Source: Flavipsychrobacter stenotrophus (GTDB taxonomy: Bacteria; Bacteroidota; Bacteroidia; Chitinophagales; Chitinophagaceae). Taken from it: a stretch of 10,703 nucleotides of DNA. Every line of letters starts with the position of its first letter. Position 1 is the stretch's first letter. The notes below the pieces were generated by a model, which was not told the origin of the DNA, did no database searches, and saw nothing but the letters and a program-made list of their open reading frames with translations. The stretch spans positions 1-10,703 of the forward strand of contig CANCOG010000132.1 in NCBI GenBank assembly GCA_947379685.1, written 5' to 3'. This document shows, piece after piece, positions 1 to 6,632 of the stretch. Made by a program: the position numbers and the translations under genes.

Positions 1-1103
1 GTGGCGATAGATGGGTTGCTGCTCGTCCACCTGCCGCCCGTTGTTGTATCAGTAAGGGCTACTGATGAGCTGACGCAAATTGAAGATGGGCCAGAAATGA
101 AGCCGGCATATGGGAGTGAAATGGAACGGATTGTGAAATACGCTATATCTGTAGTGCAAATATTCGAAATTACATAAACAATGGTTGAAGTACCTGATGC
201 CACCCCAGTTACTATACCTGAAGCAGAAATCGTAGCCACACTATGGGTGCTACTTCCCCATGTGCCACCTGGTACTGGATCACCCAATGTGGTTGTACTT
301 CCAACGCAAACATTTGTATCCCCGACAATGGCACCAACAGAGTTAGGTAAAACCACAATAGGCATTATTGATATCGTGCTGCCACATGAATTTGATACAC
401 TATACGAAATAGTATCATTGCCATACGCAGCGGCAGAAACTATTCCGGAGGAACTTATAGTCGCTACTCCAGTATTTGAAGAAATCCATATGCCTCCTGC
501 GGGAGTATCAGTAAAAGTTGTTGTTGTACCCGGACATAGGTTTGATGTACCAGCAATTGTACCGGCAACGGGGAATGGATTTACGGTAACAGTTACGGTT
601 AGGGTATCCGTCATTTGCCCATCAGAAACCACAATAGAAAATGAATCGGCACCGCTGTATCCTGTGGCAGGTGTATAAGATAATCCTAAAGGGGTGAGTG
701 TATCTCCATTGGAAATTGTAGTATATGATGCCACTAATGTACCATGCGCAGGCCCAACCAATGCGCTCCAGTTTTCGGTTTGCCCGGAATCAACATCAAA
801 AACCCTTAGTAATGTGTTGATTGAAATTGCAGTTGCATTTTCGCAAACAATTAAACTTGGGCTGGCTCCCCCGGTAAATACCGGCCCATTGTTAAAGGTC
901 TGCTCAAACCCTTGAGTAAGTGTGTAACCTCCGCTCTGCAAGGTAGCTATAAAGGTCTCTCCCATGCTATAGCTCAGAGTTGGGCCACCTGATGGTGCAC
1001 TGTAGCCCCCTAAAGTGCCAATTACTGATGGCTGGAGGGATTGCGCTTTTGCCGTTGGGACGCAAAGCACAATCAAGATGATATAAACAAAATTTTTATT
1101 CAT
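1..1103 (-). CDS. Exported Ig-like/cadherin-like repeat protein, N-terminal 367 residues (C-terminus outside window)
   Basis: The frame opens at ATG 1103-1101 and stays open to base 1, so only the N-terminal ~367 residues are seen. Residues 1-20 form a signal peptide (MNKN, hydrophobic core, TAKA|Q). Residues 28-68 match a header common in Bacteroidota secreted proteins (SYSMGETFIATL, YTLTQGFEQ). Residues ~74-175 resemble a cadherin-like/Ig-like domain with the hallmark YTPATGYSGADSF followed by VSDG. From ~179 a repeat of about 75-80 residues begins. Two copies are complete and a third is cut by the edge; each has G-x-I-x-G-x-x-x-x-C, then GG-x-W-x-S-S, then VATIS-[SA]-S-G-I-V, as in BIG2-like Ig repeats. 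Such proteins are usually large cell-surface or secreted adhesin-like proteins, often with a type IX secretion signal at the C-terminus, which cannot be checked here. It lies 65 nt behind the tail-fibre-like gene array on the same strand and may be cotranscribed with it. No catalytic domain is visible. Confidence 0.85.
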   Translation of the reverse strand, partial: MNKNFVYIILIVLCVPTAKAQSLQPSVIGTLGGYSAPSGGPTLSYSMGETFIATLQSGGYTLTQGFEQTFNNGPVFTGGASPSLIVCENATAISINTLLRVFDVDSGQTENWSALVGPAHGTLVASYTTISNGDTLTPLGLSYTPATGYSGADSFSIVVSDGQMTDTLTVTVTVNPFPVAGTIAGTSNLCPGTTTTFTDTPAGGIWISSNTGVATISSSGIVSAAAYGNDTISYSVSNSCGSTISIMPIVVLPNSVGAIVGDTNVCVGSTTTLGDPVPGGTWGSSTHSVATISASGIVTGVASGTSTIVYVISNICTTDIAYFTIRSISLPYAGFISGPSSICVSSSVALTDTTTGGRWTSSNPSIA

Positions 1104-1168
1104 AGTGTTTCGTTTTTAATGACATTTTGGCCTTGACAAATTCAGTTTTGAAAATTTGACCATGTGGA

Positions 1169-2866
1169 CTATTTCCCGTGAATTGATTCTAGTTTCTTTT
1201 TCAGATCTGAATTTTCTTTTTGTAACTCAATCACCATTTTATACAATTCCTGAACACCTACAAGCGCTATTCCGGCAGGGTCAATTGTGCTGATACTTTT
1301 ATCGTCATTACCTACATGAAATACTTGATAAAAATCTTCTGACATTGGACCAATGTGTTTAACGTCCTTGCCCTCACGTATGTAATTCCAAGAAGTTATT
1401 TCTAATTCTGCTATGCCTTCCAAAATTTTGAGCTTATTTACATTTTGAAAATTCTCCTTTAGCTTTTTATATGACGCATTTGTCCAGACTCCACCATTTG
1501 ATAAGTATGCGCCATTAGATGCATTAATAAACCTACCCGTACCGTAATTGTCGATGAAAATCGGGTTTCCATTCCCCGAGTTATACATGTACATTAAATT
1601 GCCAGTCCCTACATTGCTTAAATACATCAAATTATTGCTATTTGATGTGTTTGTGTTGTCCAATTCAAGCCCTCTTCCTGTTCCACTTGTTTGAAGAACT
1701 GCAAGTGTGGAATTATTTGAAGTGTTACCGATTACCGCCTCAATCGGTGTCCCAGAATTTCCCGTATGATTAATGTTTAAACCATGCGCTGCGTTACTGA
1801 CATTCATTTGGTAGCACGAACCGGTTGTATACGGATCATCTTGTCGTATTCTTCCAATTACATGTAAATGTTCTGAGGGAGAAGTAGTGTGAATTCCCAG
1901 ATAATTGCCAGCGTCATAAATCTCCGAAGTTGTTAGATTTGTAGAGTAACCCGATGCCGTGGAATATTTAGGTACATAGTTTCCTGTGCCAGCCCCAGTC
2001 AACCCTGCAGAAATTGCAGATGTTGTTATACTCGTTACTCTACCTTGGGCATCGGTAGTAATTGTGGGAACAGAAGTTGCCGATCCGTATGTTCCCGGTG
2101 TTCCTACATTTGGCAGGCTTATGGTACCACTTGTCGTTATTGTGCCTCCGCTCAAACCAGTCCCGGCCGCTACCGACGAAACTGCACTTATAGTTGAAGG
2201 TGTCCATGTACTCCCGCTCCATTGGAGTACTTGCCCGGTAGTTGGGCTTGAAGCACTAACGTTGCTACCCTGTAGCGAATTTGAATTCCATAGTGGAGAG
2301 GTATTTTGTGCGCTAATTGTCGTTCCTGATATATTGATCCCAGTGCCTGAGGAATATGTGGTGCTTGCTGGGAGAGCAGGTCCCCAACCCGTGCCACTCC
2401 AGGTAAGCACTGACCCAGGCGTGGGTGATGTTCCATGAGGGGACAAACTGTCGGCTGTATTTGCGTGTAACGCATACGGTACGCTCATCATTTGCATTGT
2501 ACCCATATCAACAAAGCTCGTACCGCCAGATGGATCTAACTCTACCTGCATAAACTTAGCATTGTGGCCCCAGTTTACAGCTGTCATTGTACCCGTAGCT
2601 ACGGTACCTGTACCCATATTTACATTAAATAACCCTAAAGAATTAGTCGTTGGTGAAAATGTTTCCTGGTAAATAATTGTGCCCGTAGCAATGCTGTCAT
2701 GTATAGTGAATCTAATTCGTATCGTTGCATTAGCAATTAAACCGCCCGAACTATTCCTTGCCACAGCCTGGTACGGAATCGCCTGCGGCACTTGTGAATA
2801 AGACTTAAAATTGCTGAGCATTAAAGTGCAGAGCATTGTTCCAAAAAATAGCAAATTTCTTTTCAT
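1169..2866 (-). CDS. Exported tail-fibre-domain protein with C-terminal S74-like intramolecular chaperone
   Basis: 565 residues. Residues 1-24 are a signal peptide (LLFFGTMLCTLMLS core, SYS|Q). Residues 25-132 are the array's shared head (VPQAIPYQAVARN ... MMSVPYAL). Residues ~147-225 carry two 'G.vLtWSG..W.P' repeats. Residues ~232-281 have the phage tail-fibre-like motif AAGTGLSGGTI, GTPGTYGSATSVP, DAQGRVTS. Residues 321-339 show the 'YLGIHTTSPSEHLHVIGRI' motif that often precedes fibre shafts. A Gly/Asn-rich repetitive stretch (~355-460) could form a beta-helical shaft. Residues 463-565 match the S74 (endosialidase-type) chaperone domain: NASYKKLKEN, SWNY, HIGPMSEDFYQVF, STIDPAGIAL, then a predicted coiled coil (537-561). 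In this family the domain trimerises the fibre and cleaves itself off at the Ser of S-D-x-x-LKEN; here the candidate is Ser465, followed by Tyr rather than Asp. No type IX C-terminal signal is seen. The same architecture is annotated in databases as 'tail fiber domain-containing protein'; its cellular role is unknown. Confidence 0.9.
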   Translation of the reverse strand: MKRNLLFFGTMLCTLMLSNFKSYSQVPQAIPYQAVARNSSGGLIANATIRIRFTIHDSIATGTIIYQETFSPTTNSLGLFNVNMGTGTVATGTMTAVNWGHNAKFMQVELDPSGGTSFVDMGTMQMMSVPYALHANTADSLSPHGTSPTPGSVLTWSGTGWGPALPASTTYSSGTGINISGTTISAQNTSPLWNSNSLQGSNVSASSPTTGQVLQWSGSTWTPSTISAVSSVAAGTGLSGGTITTSGTISLPNVGTPGTYGSATSVPTITTDAQGRVTSITTSAISAGLTGAGTGNYVPKYSTASGYSTNLTTSEIYDAGNYLGIHTTSPSEHLHVIGRIRQDDPYTTGSCYQMNVSNAAHGLNINHTGNSGTPIEAVIGNTSNNSTLAVLQTSGTGRGLELDNTNTSNSNNLMYLSNVGTGNLMYMYNSGNGNPIFIDNYGTGRFINASNGAYLSNGGVWTNASYKKLKENFQNVNKLKILEGIAELEITSWNYIREGKDVKHIGPMSEDFYQVFHVGNDDKSISTIDPAGIALVGVQELYKMVIELQKENSDLKKKLESIHGK

Positions 2867-3011
2867 CGGGATTGATTTATATTGTTAGAAAATGACTTTA
2901 AGGTGTAGAACTTTGTTGCACTATTTATTGCTTTTGTATCGGTTTATTCGAGGTATTGTAATAGGCCCTATAATTTCTGTGGCTTCTATTTTGACAAATT
3001 CGCTGGACACA
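2867..3011. other. Intergenic gap inside the array
   Basis: This 145-nt stretch is the longest break within the leftward array. It is AT-rich and has no strict TAnnTTTG match on the minus strand and no clear GC-rich hairpin. An open frame on the minus strand runs through it from the overlapping gene (3295 to 2921), but that frame is a shadow of the coding sequence. The gene at 2866 could have its own promoter here, but the sequence does not show it clearly. Confidence 0.4.
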
Positions 3012-4430
3012 CTATAAACCATCAACCCACGCATAGCACCAACAAACATTGTTGTATCCACTTGAAGTATAGTAAACGTTACTGCTTTCCAATACCATAA
3101 AACCTGCGCAACCACCACCATAATTATTTGTATTATCAGTAAAAAGCCCCTCCGAGTAATGACTATTTGGGGCAATACCGCAACCTTGTGAAGTAGGACC
3201 ATTTGCCCAAAGAACAACACCAATTTGAACGGAAGTAGGAGGCACCAATGCAGAAACTGAGATAGCTGTTGAAAAGGAACCACCCCCGCTAGCAATTGTC
3301 AAATAAGGTGTTGGAGCCGATGGATTTGTCCCAATGATATACTGAACCGTATTTCCGACCTGTAAGGTGTACATCAAATTCGTGCTACTGTTGATTCGTA
3401 TTGCTCCAACTCTCCTCCTAAAACTATATCCTGATGGTAGTGAAGGTGAGACCGATGAAATTGAAACCAATGATTTGACCGTAGAACCGTTTGAAATCAA
3501 ATAGACATAATACCAGGTTGAAGCAGCTAACGAGCCTGCATCCAATCCATTTACTCCTGTTGATGAAAGGTTGTTTGTCAAGCTTACATTACTGGCTATG
3601 TAGGGATTGCCGGATCCGTCTTTTAAAACAACTTCATTGGCTGTAATATCTAAGGTGGAAGATGAAGTAACCTGTATTTTAAGATTGGAGTATGTCAGAC
3701 CTATACTGGAAACGGACGAAGTCTGCCGAACATTCAATACCTGGAATCCGTCACCATCATATTGAGCAGTGTAAATTACCCCCGCGGCAAGATCTCCTGC
3801 TGCAAGAGCTGAAGTACCGTTCTTGGTAAGGCTCACTGCACCAAGACCATCTACATTTATTGTAGCAGGCCCTGTATTGCTTGCTGCGGCTTTAAATGAA
3901 ATAGCCAACCCTTCAGTTAAATTACCGATGTTAGCTGGTGAAGTTGCAATTAGGACATTAGCTGTACCACTCACTGTACCGCAATAATTACCCAAATAAT
4001 TAGCAGCGGCGCTTTTTTTGGAAAAGAACGCATAAGGTACACTCATCATTTGGGTAGTGCCCATATCCACGTAACTTGTCCCCCCTGCAGCATCCAATTC
4101 CACCTGCATGAATTTTGCGTTACGCTCCCAGTTGATGTTGCTGAATGTTCCAATGGTCGCACTACCCATACCAACATTTACGTTAAACAACCCCAAGGTA
4201 TTTGTGGTTGGTGAAAATGTTTCCTGGTAAATTGTGGCACCGGTAGCAATGCTGTCATGTATAGTATAGCGTACACCTATTGTATGACTGGCAATTATAC
4301 CGCCACTGCTGTTGCGGGCTATGGCTTGGTACGGAATGCCCTGTGGGGTTTGCGAATAGCAGCTAAAATTGCTCAAAAGCAAAGTGCACATCCAAGATCC
4401 AAAAAATAGAAATTTCATTGTCTTCAGCAT
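3012..4430 (-). CDS. Exported tail-fibre-domain paralog with two phage-type modules and a Cys-containing C-terminus
   Basis: 472 residues from ATG 4430. An ATG four codons in (4418) would give MKFLFFGSWMCTLLL, closer to the paralog's MKRNLLFFGTMLCTLML, and is a credible alternative. The signal peptide ends near SCYS|Q (26). The shared head spans 27-134 (TPQGIPYQAIARN ... MMSVPYAF). Residues 145-233 are a module also present in the gene at 5412-6632 (YCGTVSGTANV, SNTGPATINVDGLG, LTKNG, GVIYTAQYDGDGFQVLN), which resembles phage tail-fibre segments. Residues 244-366 are another phage tail-type module (LKIQVTSSSTLDITA, GLDAGSLAASTWYYVYLI, LPSGYSFRRRVGAIR). Residues 370-472 are not recognised; they hold four cysteines (417, 441, 463, 465) and an aromatic C-terminal end (NVCWCYAWVDGL). 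The gene starts 27 nt after the stop of the preceding paralog, so cotranscription is likely. The start codon is preceded by a run of A instead of a Shine-Dalgarno, as is normal in Bacteroidota. Confidence 0.9.
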   Translation of the reverse strand: MLKTMKFLFFGSWMCTLLLSNFSCYSQTPQGIPYQAIARNSSGGIIASHTIGVRYTIHDSIATGATIYQETFSPTTNTLGLFNVNVGMGSATIGTFSNINWERNAKFMQVELDAAGGTSYVDMGTTQMMSVPYAFFSKKSAAANYLGNYCGTVSGTANVLIATSPANIGNLTEGLAISFKAAASNTGPATINVDGLGAVSLTKNGTSALAAGDLAAGVIYTAQYDGDGFQVLNVRQTSSVSSIGLTYSNLKIQVTSSSTLDITANEVVLKDGSGNPYIASNVSLTNNLSSTGVNGLDAGSLAASTWYYVYLISNGSTVKSLVSISSVSPSLPSGYSFRRRVGAIRINSSTNLMYTLQVGNTVQYIIGTNPSAPTPYLTIASGGGSFSTAISVSALVPPTSVQIGVVLWANGPTSQGCGIAPNSHYSEGLFTDNTNNYGGGCAGFMVLESSNVYYTSSGYNNVCWCYAWVDGL

Positions 4431-4457
4431 TTTTTTTAGTCTTAATAATTTATCTTT

Positions 4458-5396
4458 TTAGTGTATCCCGTAGATTTTTATCGTTCCAGAAAATGTGCCA
4501 GCCGAAATGTTGATAATAAAAGCATTTAGCACCGAGGTTGAATTTATACTGCCGTTTATGAAATCCTGATTAAAGTAACCACCACCACTCACCCTGTACA
4601 TCGAAAAGCCGGTAATAGTTTTGCTGTTTGAATTATTCACGTTAAAGACATGCAACGAGGTGGTAAATGAATATCCAAAAGTTGTTGTAGGAGCGTTTGC
4701 ATTGTACGTTAGATTTATTTGGCCAGTCCCCAAACCTCCTCCTCCGGTTCCTGCACTTGAATATGCAAAAATCCCCCCTTCATAGTTGCTTGCAGACGTC
4801 AAATAACTGCTTCCATTTGTAGTAGAAAACAAAATGTACGGGTGGCAGCTAGTTGTAAATGTTACGTTATAAAGTTCTATTTCGTAATCATCAAACTTCG
4901 AGTTGAAATAGGTGCTGTCAATTGCAACTGAACTAACTGAGTTAAAATGATTTTTATATAAAAGCATTTTTGCTCCATCGCTACCGGTTGTGCCAGTGGA
5001 TTGGGCAAAGAGTGCATAAGGTACACTCATCATTTGAGTAGTGCCCATATCTACATAGCTAGTCCCTCCGGCAGCATCCAATTCAACCTGAATAAATTTA
5101 GCAGTCCGTCCCCAGTTAATGTTACTGAATGTCCCTATAGTTACACTGCCCGTGCCAACATTTACGTTAAACAGGCCCACAGCATTGGTTGTCGGTGAAA
5201 AGGTTTCCTGGTAAACAGCTCCTCCAGTTGAACTGCTATCGTGTATAGTAAAGCGTACGCTTATCGCATGATTGGTAATTATACCACTGCTACTGTTGCG
5301 GGCTATCGCTTGGTAAGGAATACCCTGCGGTGCTTGGGCAAAAGCAATTTTTACCGTACTGATGAAAATAAATACAAATAGAATTAACAACTTCAT
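4458..5396 (-). CDS. Exported tail-fibre-domain paralog with C-terminal 'SGTIKIYG' domain
   Basis: 312 residues, the shortest paralog. Residues 1-20 are a clear signal peptide (MKLLILFVFIFISTVKIAFA|Q). Residues 21-129 are the shared head (APQGIPYQAIARN ... MMSVPYALF). After a short linker (GTTGSDG), residues ~141-312 form one domain: KMLLYKNHFNSVSSVAID, FDDYEIELYNVTFTT, ILFSTTNGSSYLT, ... VLNAFIINISAGTFSGTIKIYGIH. This pattern (a 'YD.Y.l....V' start, a 'l.lr.S.dgGst' middle and an ending 'in.f.i..ssG...sGtikLYG') recalls a C-terminal domain recurrent in phage tail and receptor-binding proteins. That assignment is from memory of the pattern, not from a search. There is no coiled coil, no S74 domain and no type IX signal. 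The gene begins 15 nt after the upstream paralog's stop and is followed after 27 nt by the next, so it is probably the second gene of an operon. Confidence 0.9.
   Translation of the reverse strand: MKLLILFVFIFISTVKIAFAQAPQGIPYQAIARNSSSGIITNHAISVRFTIHDSSSTGGAVYQETFSPTTNAVGLFNVNVGTGSVTIGTFSNINWGRTAKFIQVELDAAGGTSYVDMGTTQMMSVPYALFAQSTGTTGSDGAKMLLYKNHFNSVSSVAIDSTYFNSKFDDYEIELYNVTFTTSCHPYILFSTTNGSSYLTSASNYEGGIFAYSSAGTGGGGLGTGQINLTYNANAPTTTFGYSFTTSLHVFNVNNSNSKTITGFSMYRVSGGGYFNQDFINGSINSTSVLNAFIINISAGTFSGTIKIYGIH
5023..5090 (-). repeat. 68-nt perfect direct repeat, copy 1 (in shared head)
   Basis: This stretch is identical base for base to 6262-6329. It codes for the end of the shared head (the region of VELDAAGGTSYVDMGTTQMMSV). 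The identity includes synonymous positions, whereas the flanking bases and the other two paralogs (around 4040 and 2480) differ. The sequence shows identity only; recent gene conversion or duplication is an inference. Confidence 0.9.
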
Positions 5397-5411
5397 ATTT
5401 AATATATTTAT

Positions 5412-6632
5412 TTAATAATAGGCAATGACTCTTATTTTCCAATATGCAGCCGTGATCCTGCTATTTGCACCCGATGTCTTTAATCCAATTGTAAAACCAT
5501 TCGGTACAATGCGATAATTAATGTAAGCAGTGTTAATTGAGAGAACCATTCCATAGTCGGCGTAGGTATAGTCAGCGTCAGTAGCTGGTGAAACTTGGAC
5601 AATATCTCCTGCACTATATCCCAATTCGCTGGTTTGGCAAATCAGATAAATATTTACAATTTTTGGGACACCACTAAAACCGTGCGCCAAAGTGACCGGA
5701 GATCCGAAAGTTATTGATTGGTCGACGGAAGTGTAGCTGGTTGTAAAAATGCCCGAGCCCGACACGCCAGTTAACTGACTCCCATCCACGGCTGGTAGTC
5801 TGCCTGAGCCGTCCAGTTTCACAATATTATTGGCACTTGTTCCAGTGTTTTCTGTAGCTGCTGTTCCCAAGCCCAAATTTGTTCTCGCTGTTGATGGATT
5901 CGTTAAATCACTCAGGTTATTGTTGGTCTGTAAAAAATTACTATAATTGATTAGTTGAAATCGAGTACCATCATATTGCGCAGCGTAGATATTGCCGGAT
6001 ATGATATCCCCCGAAATCAAGGGTGCAGCACCATTCTTGGTCATATTTTTTACTCCTAGGCCACTGATGTTTAAAGTTACACTTCCGGTATTGTTGGCCG
6101 ATGCCAAAAAAGAAAGCGTCAATCCAGTGTCTAACGAAGGGACAGGTATTGTGGGCGATAGCACTATTGTGTTGGCCGATCCACCTGCGGTACCACAAAA
6201 TTTGCCTAAGAAATTATACCCATATGCTTCCCTGCTTTTTTCGGAATACAGAGCATAAGGAACACTCATCATTTGAGTAGTGCCCATATCTACATAGCTA
6301 GTCCCTCCGGCAGCATCCAATTCAACCTGCATAAATTTTGCATTCCGTCCCCAGTTAATGTTATTAAACGTACCAACGGTTGCACTGCCATTACCAACAT
6401 TTACGTTAAACAAACCGAACGCATTAGTCATCGGCGAAAAAGTTTCCCGGTAAACAGTTGGCCCGCTAGTACTACTATCGTGTATGGTAAAACGTACGCT
6501 AATTGTATGATTGGCAATTATACCACCGCTTTTATTGCGGGCTATCGCTTGGTAAGGGATGTCCTGCGGAGTTTGTGCTGATAAAGCAGACGTTACCGTT
6601 ACAATAATGGCAGTTAAAACACATTTTATCAT
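5412..6632 (-). CDS. Exported tail-fibre-domain paralog, first gene of the array
   Basis: 406 residues. The signal peptide is 1-19 (MIKCVLTAIIVTVTSALSA|Q) and the shared head 20-128 (TPQDIPYQAIARN ... MMSVPYALY). Residues 143-230 are the same tail-fibre-like module as in the gene at 3012-4430 (KFCGTAGGSAN, NNTGSVTLNISGLG, MTKNG, GNIYAAQYDGTRFQLIN). Residues 238-290 are a strongly phage-like linker: NNLSDLTNPSTARTNLGLG, then NIVKLDGSGRLPAVDGSQL. Residues 297-406 resemble a terminal phage tail domain (SVDQSITFGSPVTLAHGF, VPKIVNIYLICQT, GYSAGDIV, and the end AAYWKIRVIAYY). The protein is thus a Bacteroidota secretion head joined to material that would look at home in a Caudovirales tail fibre. 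It is the promoter-proximal gene, facing the divergent intergenic region at 6633-6989, and is followed by the next paralog after 15 nt. Its role is unknown; binding a surface ligand is an inference from the fibre-type domains. Confidence 0.9.
   Translation of the reverse strand: MIKCVLTAIIVTVTSALSAQTPQDIPYQAIARNKSGGIIANHTISVRFTIHDSSTSGPTVYRETFSPMTNAFGLFNVNVGNGSATVGTFNNINWGRNAKFMQVELDAAGGTSYVDMGTTQMMSVPYALYSEKSREAYGYNFLGKFCGTAGGSANTIVLSPTIPVPSLDTGLTLSFLASANNTGSVTLNISGLGVKNMTKNGAAPLISGDIISGNIYAAQYDGTRFQLINYSNFLQTNNNLSDLTNPSTARTNLGLGTAATENTGTSANNIVKLDGSGRLPAVDGSQLTGVSGSGIFTTSYTSVDQSITFGSPVTLAHGFSGVPKIVNIYLICQTSELGYSAGDIVQVSPATDADYTYADYGMVLSINTAYINYRIVPNGFTIGLKTSGANSRITAAYWKIRVIAYY
6262..6329 (-). 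repeat. 68-nt perfect direct repeat, copy 2 (in shared head)
   Basis: Partner of the copy at 5023-5090, in the same position of the neighbouring paralog's head-coding region. The wider head-coding blocks are 6249-6575, 5010-5336, 4029-4352 and 2471-2794. All four align along their length at protein level, making a four-copy direct repeat of about 325 bp that is available for homologous recombination. Confidence 0.9.

Noticed and set aside
181..915. Two plus-strand open frames (165 and 73 aa)
   Set aside because: They are antisense to the Ig-repeat gene, which has a signal peptide and clear repeats in the minus frame open to the window edge.
1986..2438. 150-aa plus-strand open frame
   Set aside because: It lies fully inside the fibre gene on the opposite strand and is rich in Val/Pro as expected for an antisense of Thr/Ser/Gly-rich coding sequence.
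2921..3295. 124-aa minus-strand open frame spanning the array gap
   Set aside because: Most of it overlaps the 3012-4430 gene in another frame, and it has no recognisable domain, signal peptide or promoter.
3944..4430. Lipoprotein signal in the third paralog (Cys24 near the end of its signal peptide)
   Set aside because: The residues before the cysteine (NFS) do not fit a lipobox, and the paralogs show normal signal peptidase I sites before Gln at the same place.
1169..6632. Prophage or prophage remnant
   Set aside because: The C-terminal parts look phage-like, but every protein has a Sec signal peptide and a Bacteroidota head domain, and no integrase, terminase, capsid, tail-tube or lysis gene is present in the window.
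1169..6632. Diversity-generating retroelement with tail-fibre targets
   Set aside because: Phage fibres are common targets, but no reverse transcriptase frame and no adenine-biased template/variable repeat pair was seen. The 68-nt repeat is perfectly identical and lies in the constant head.
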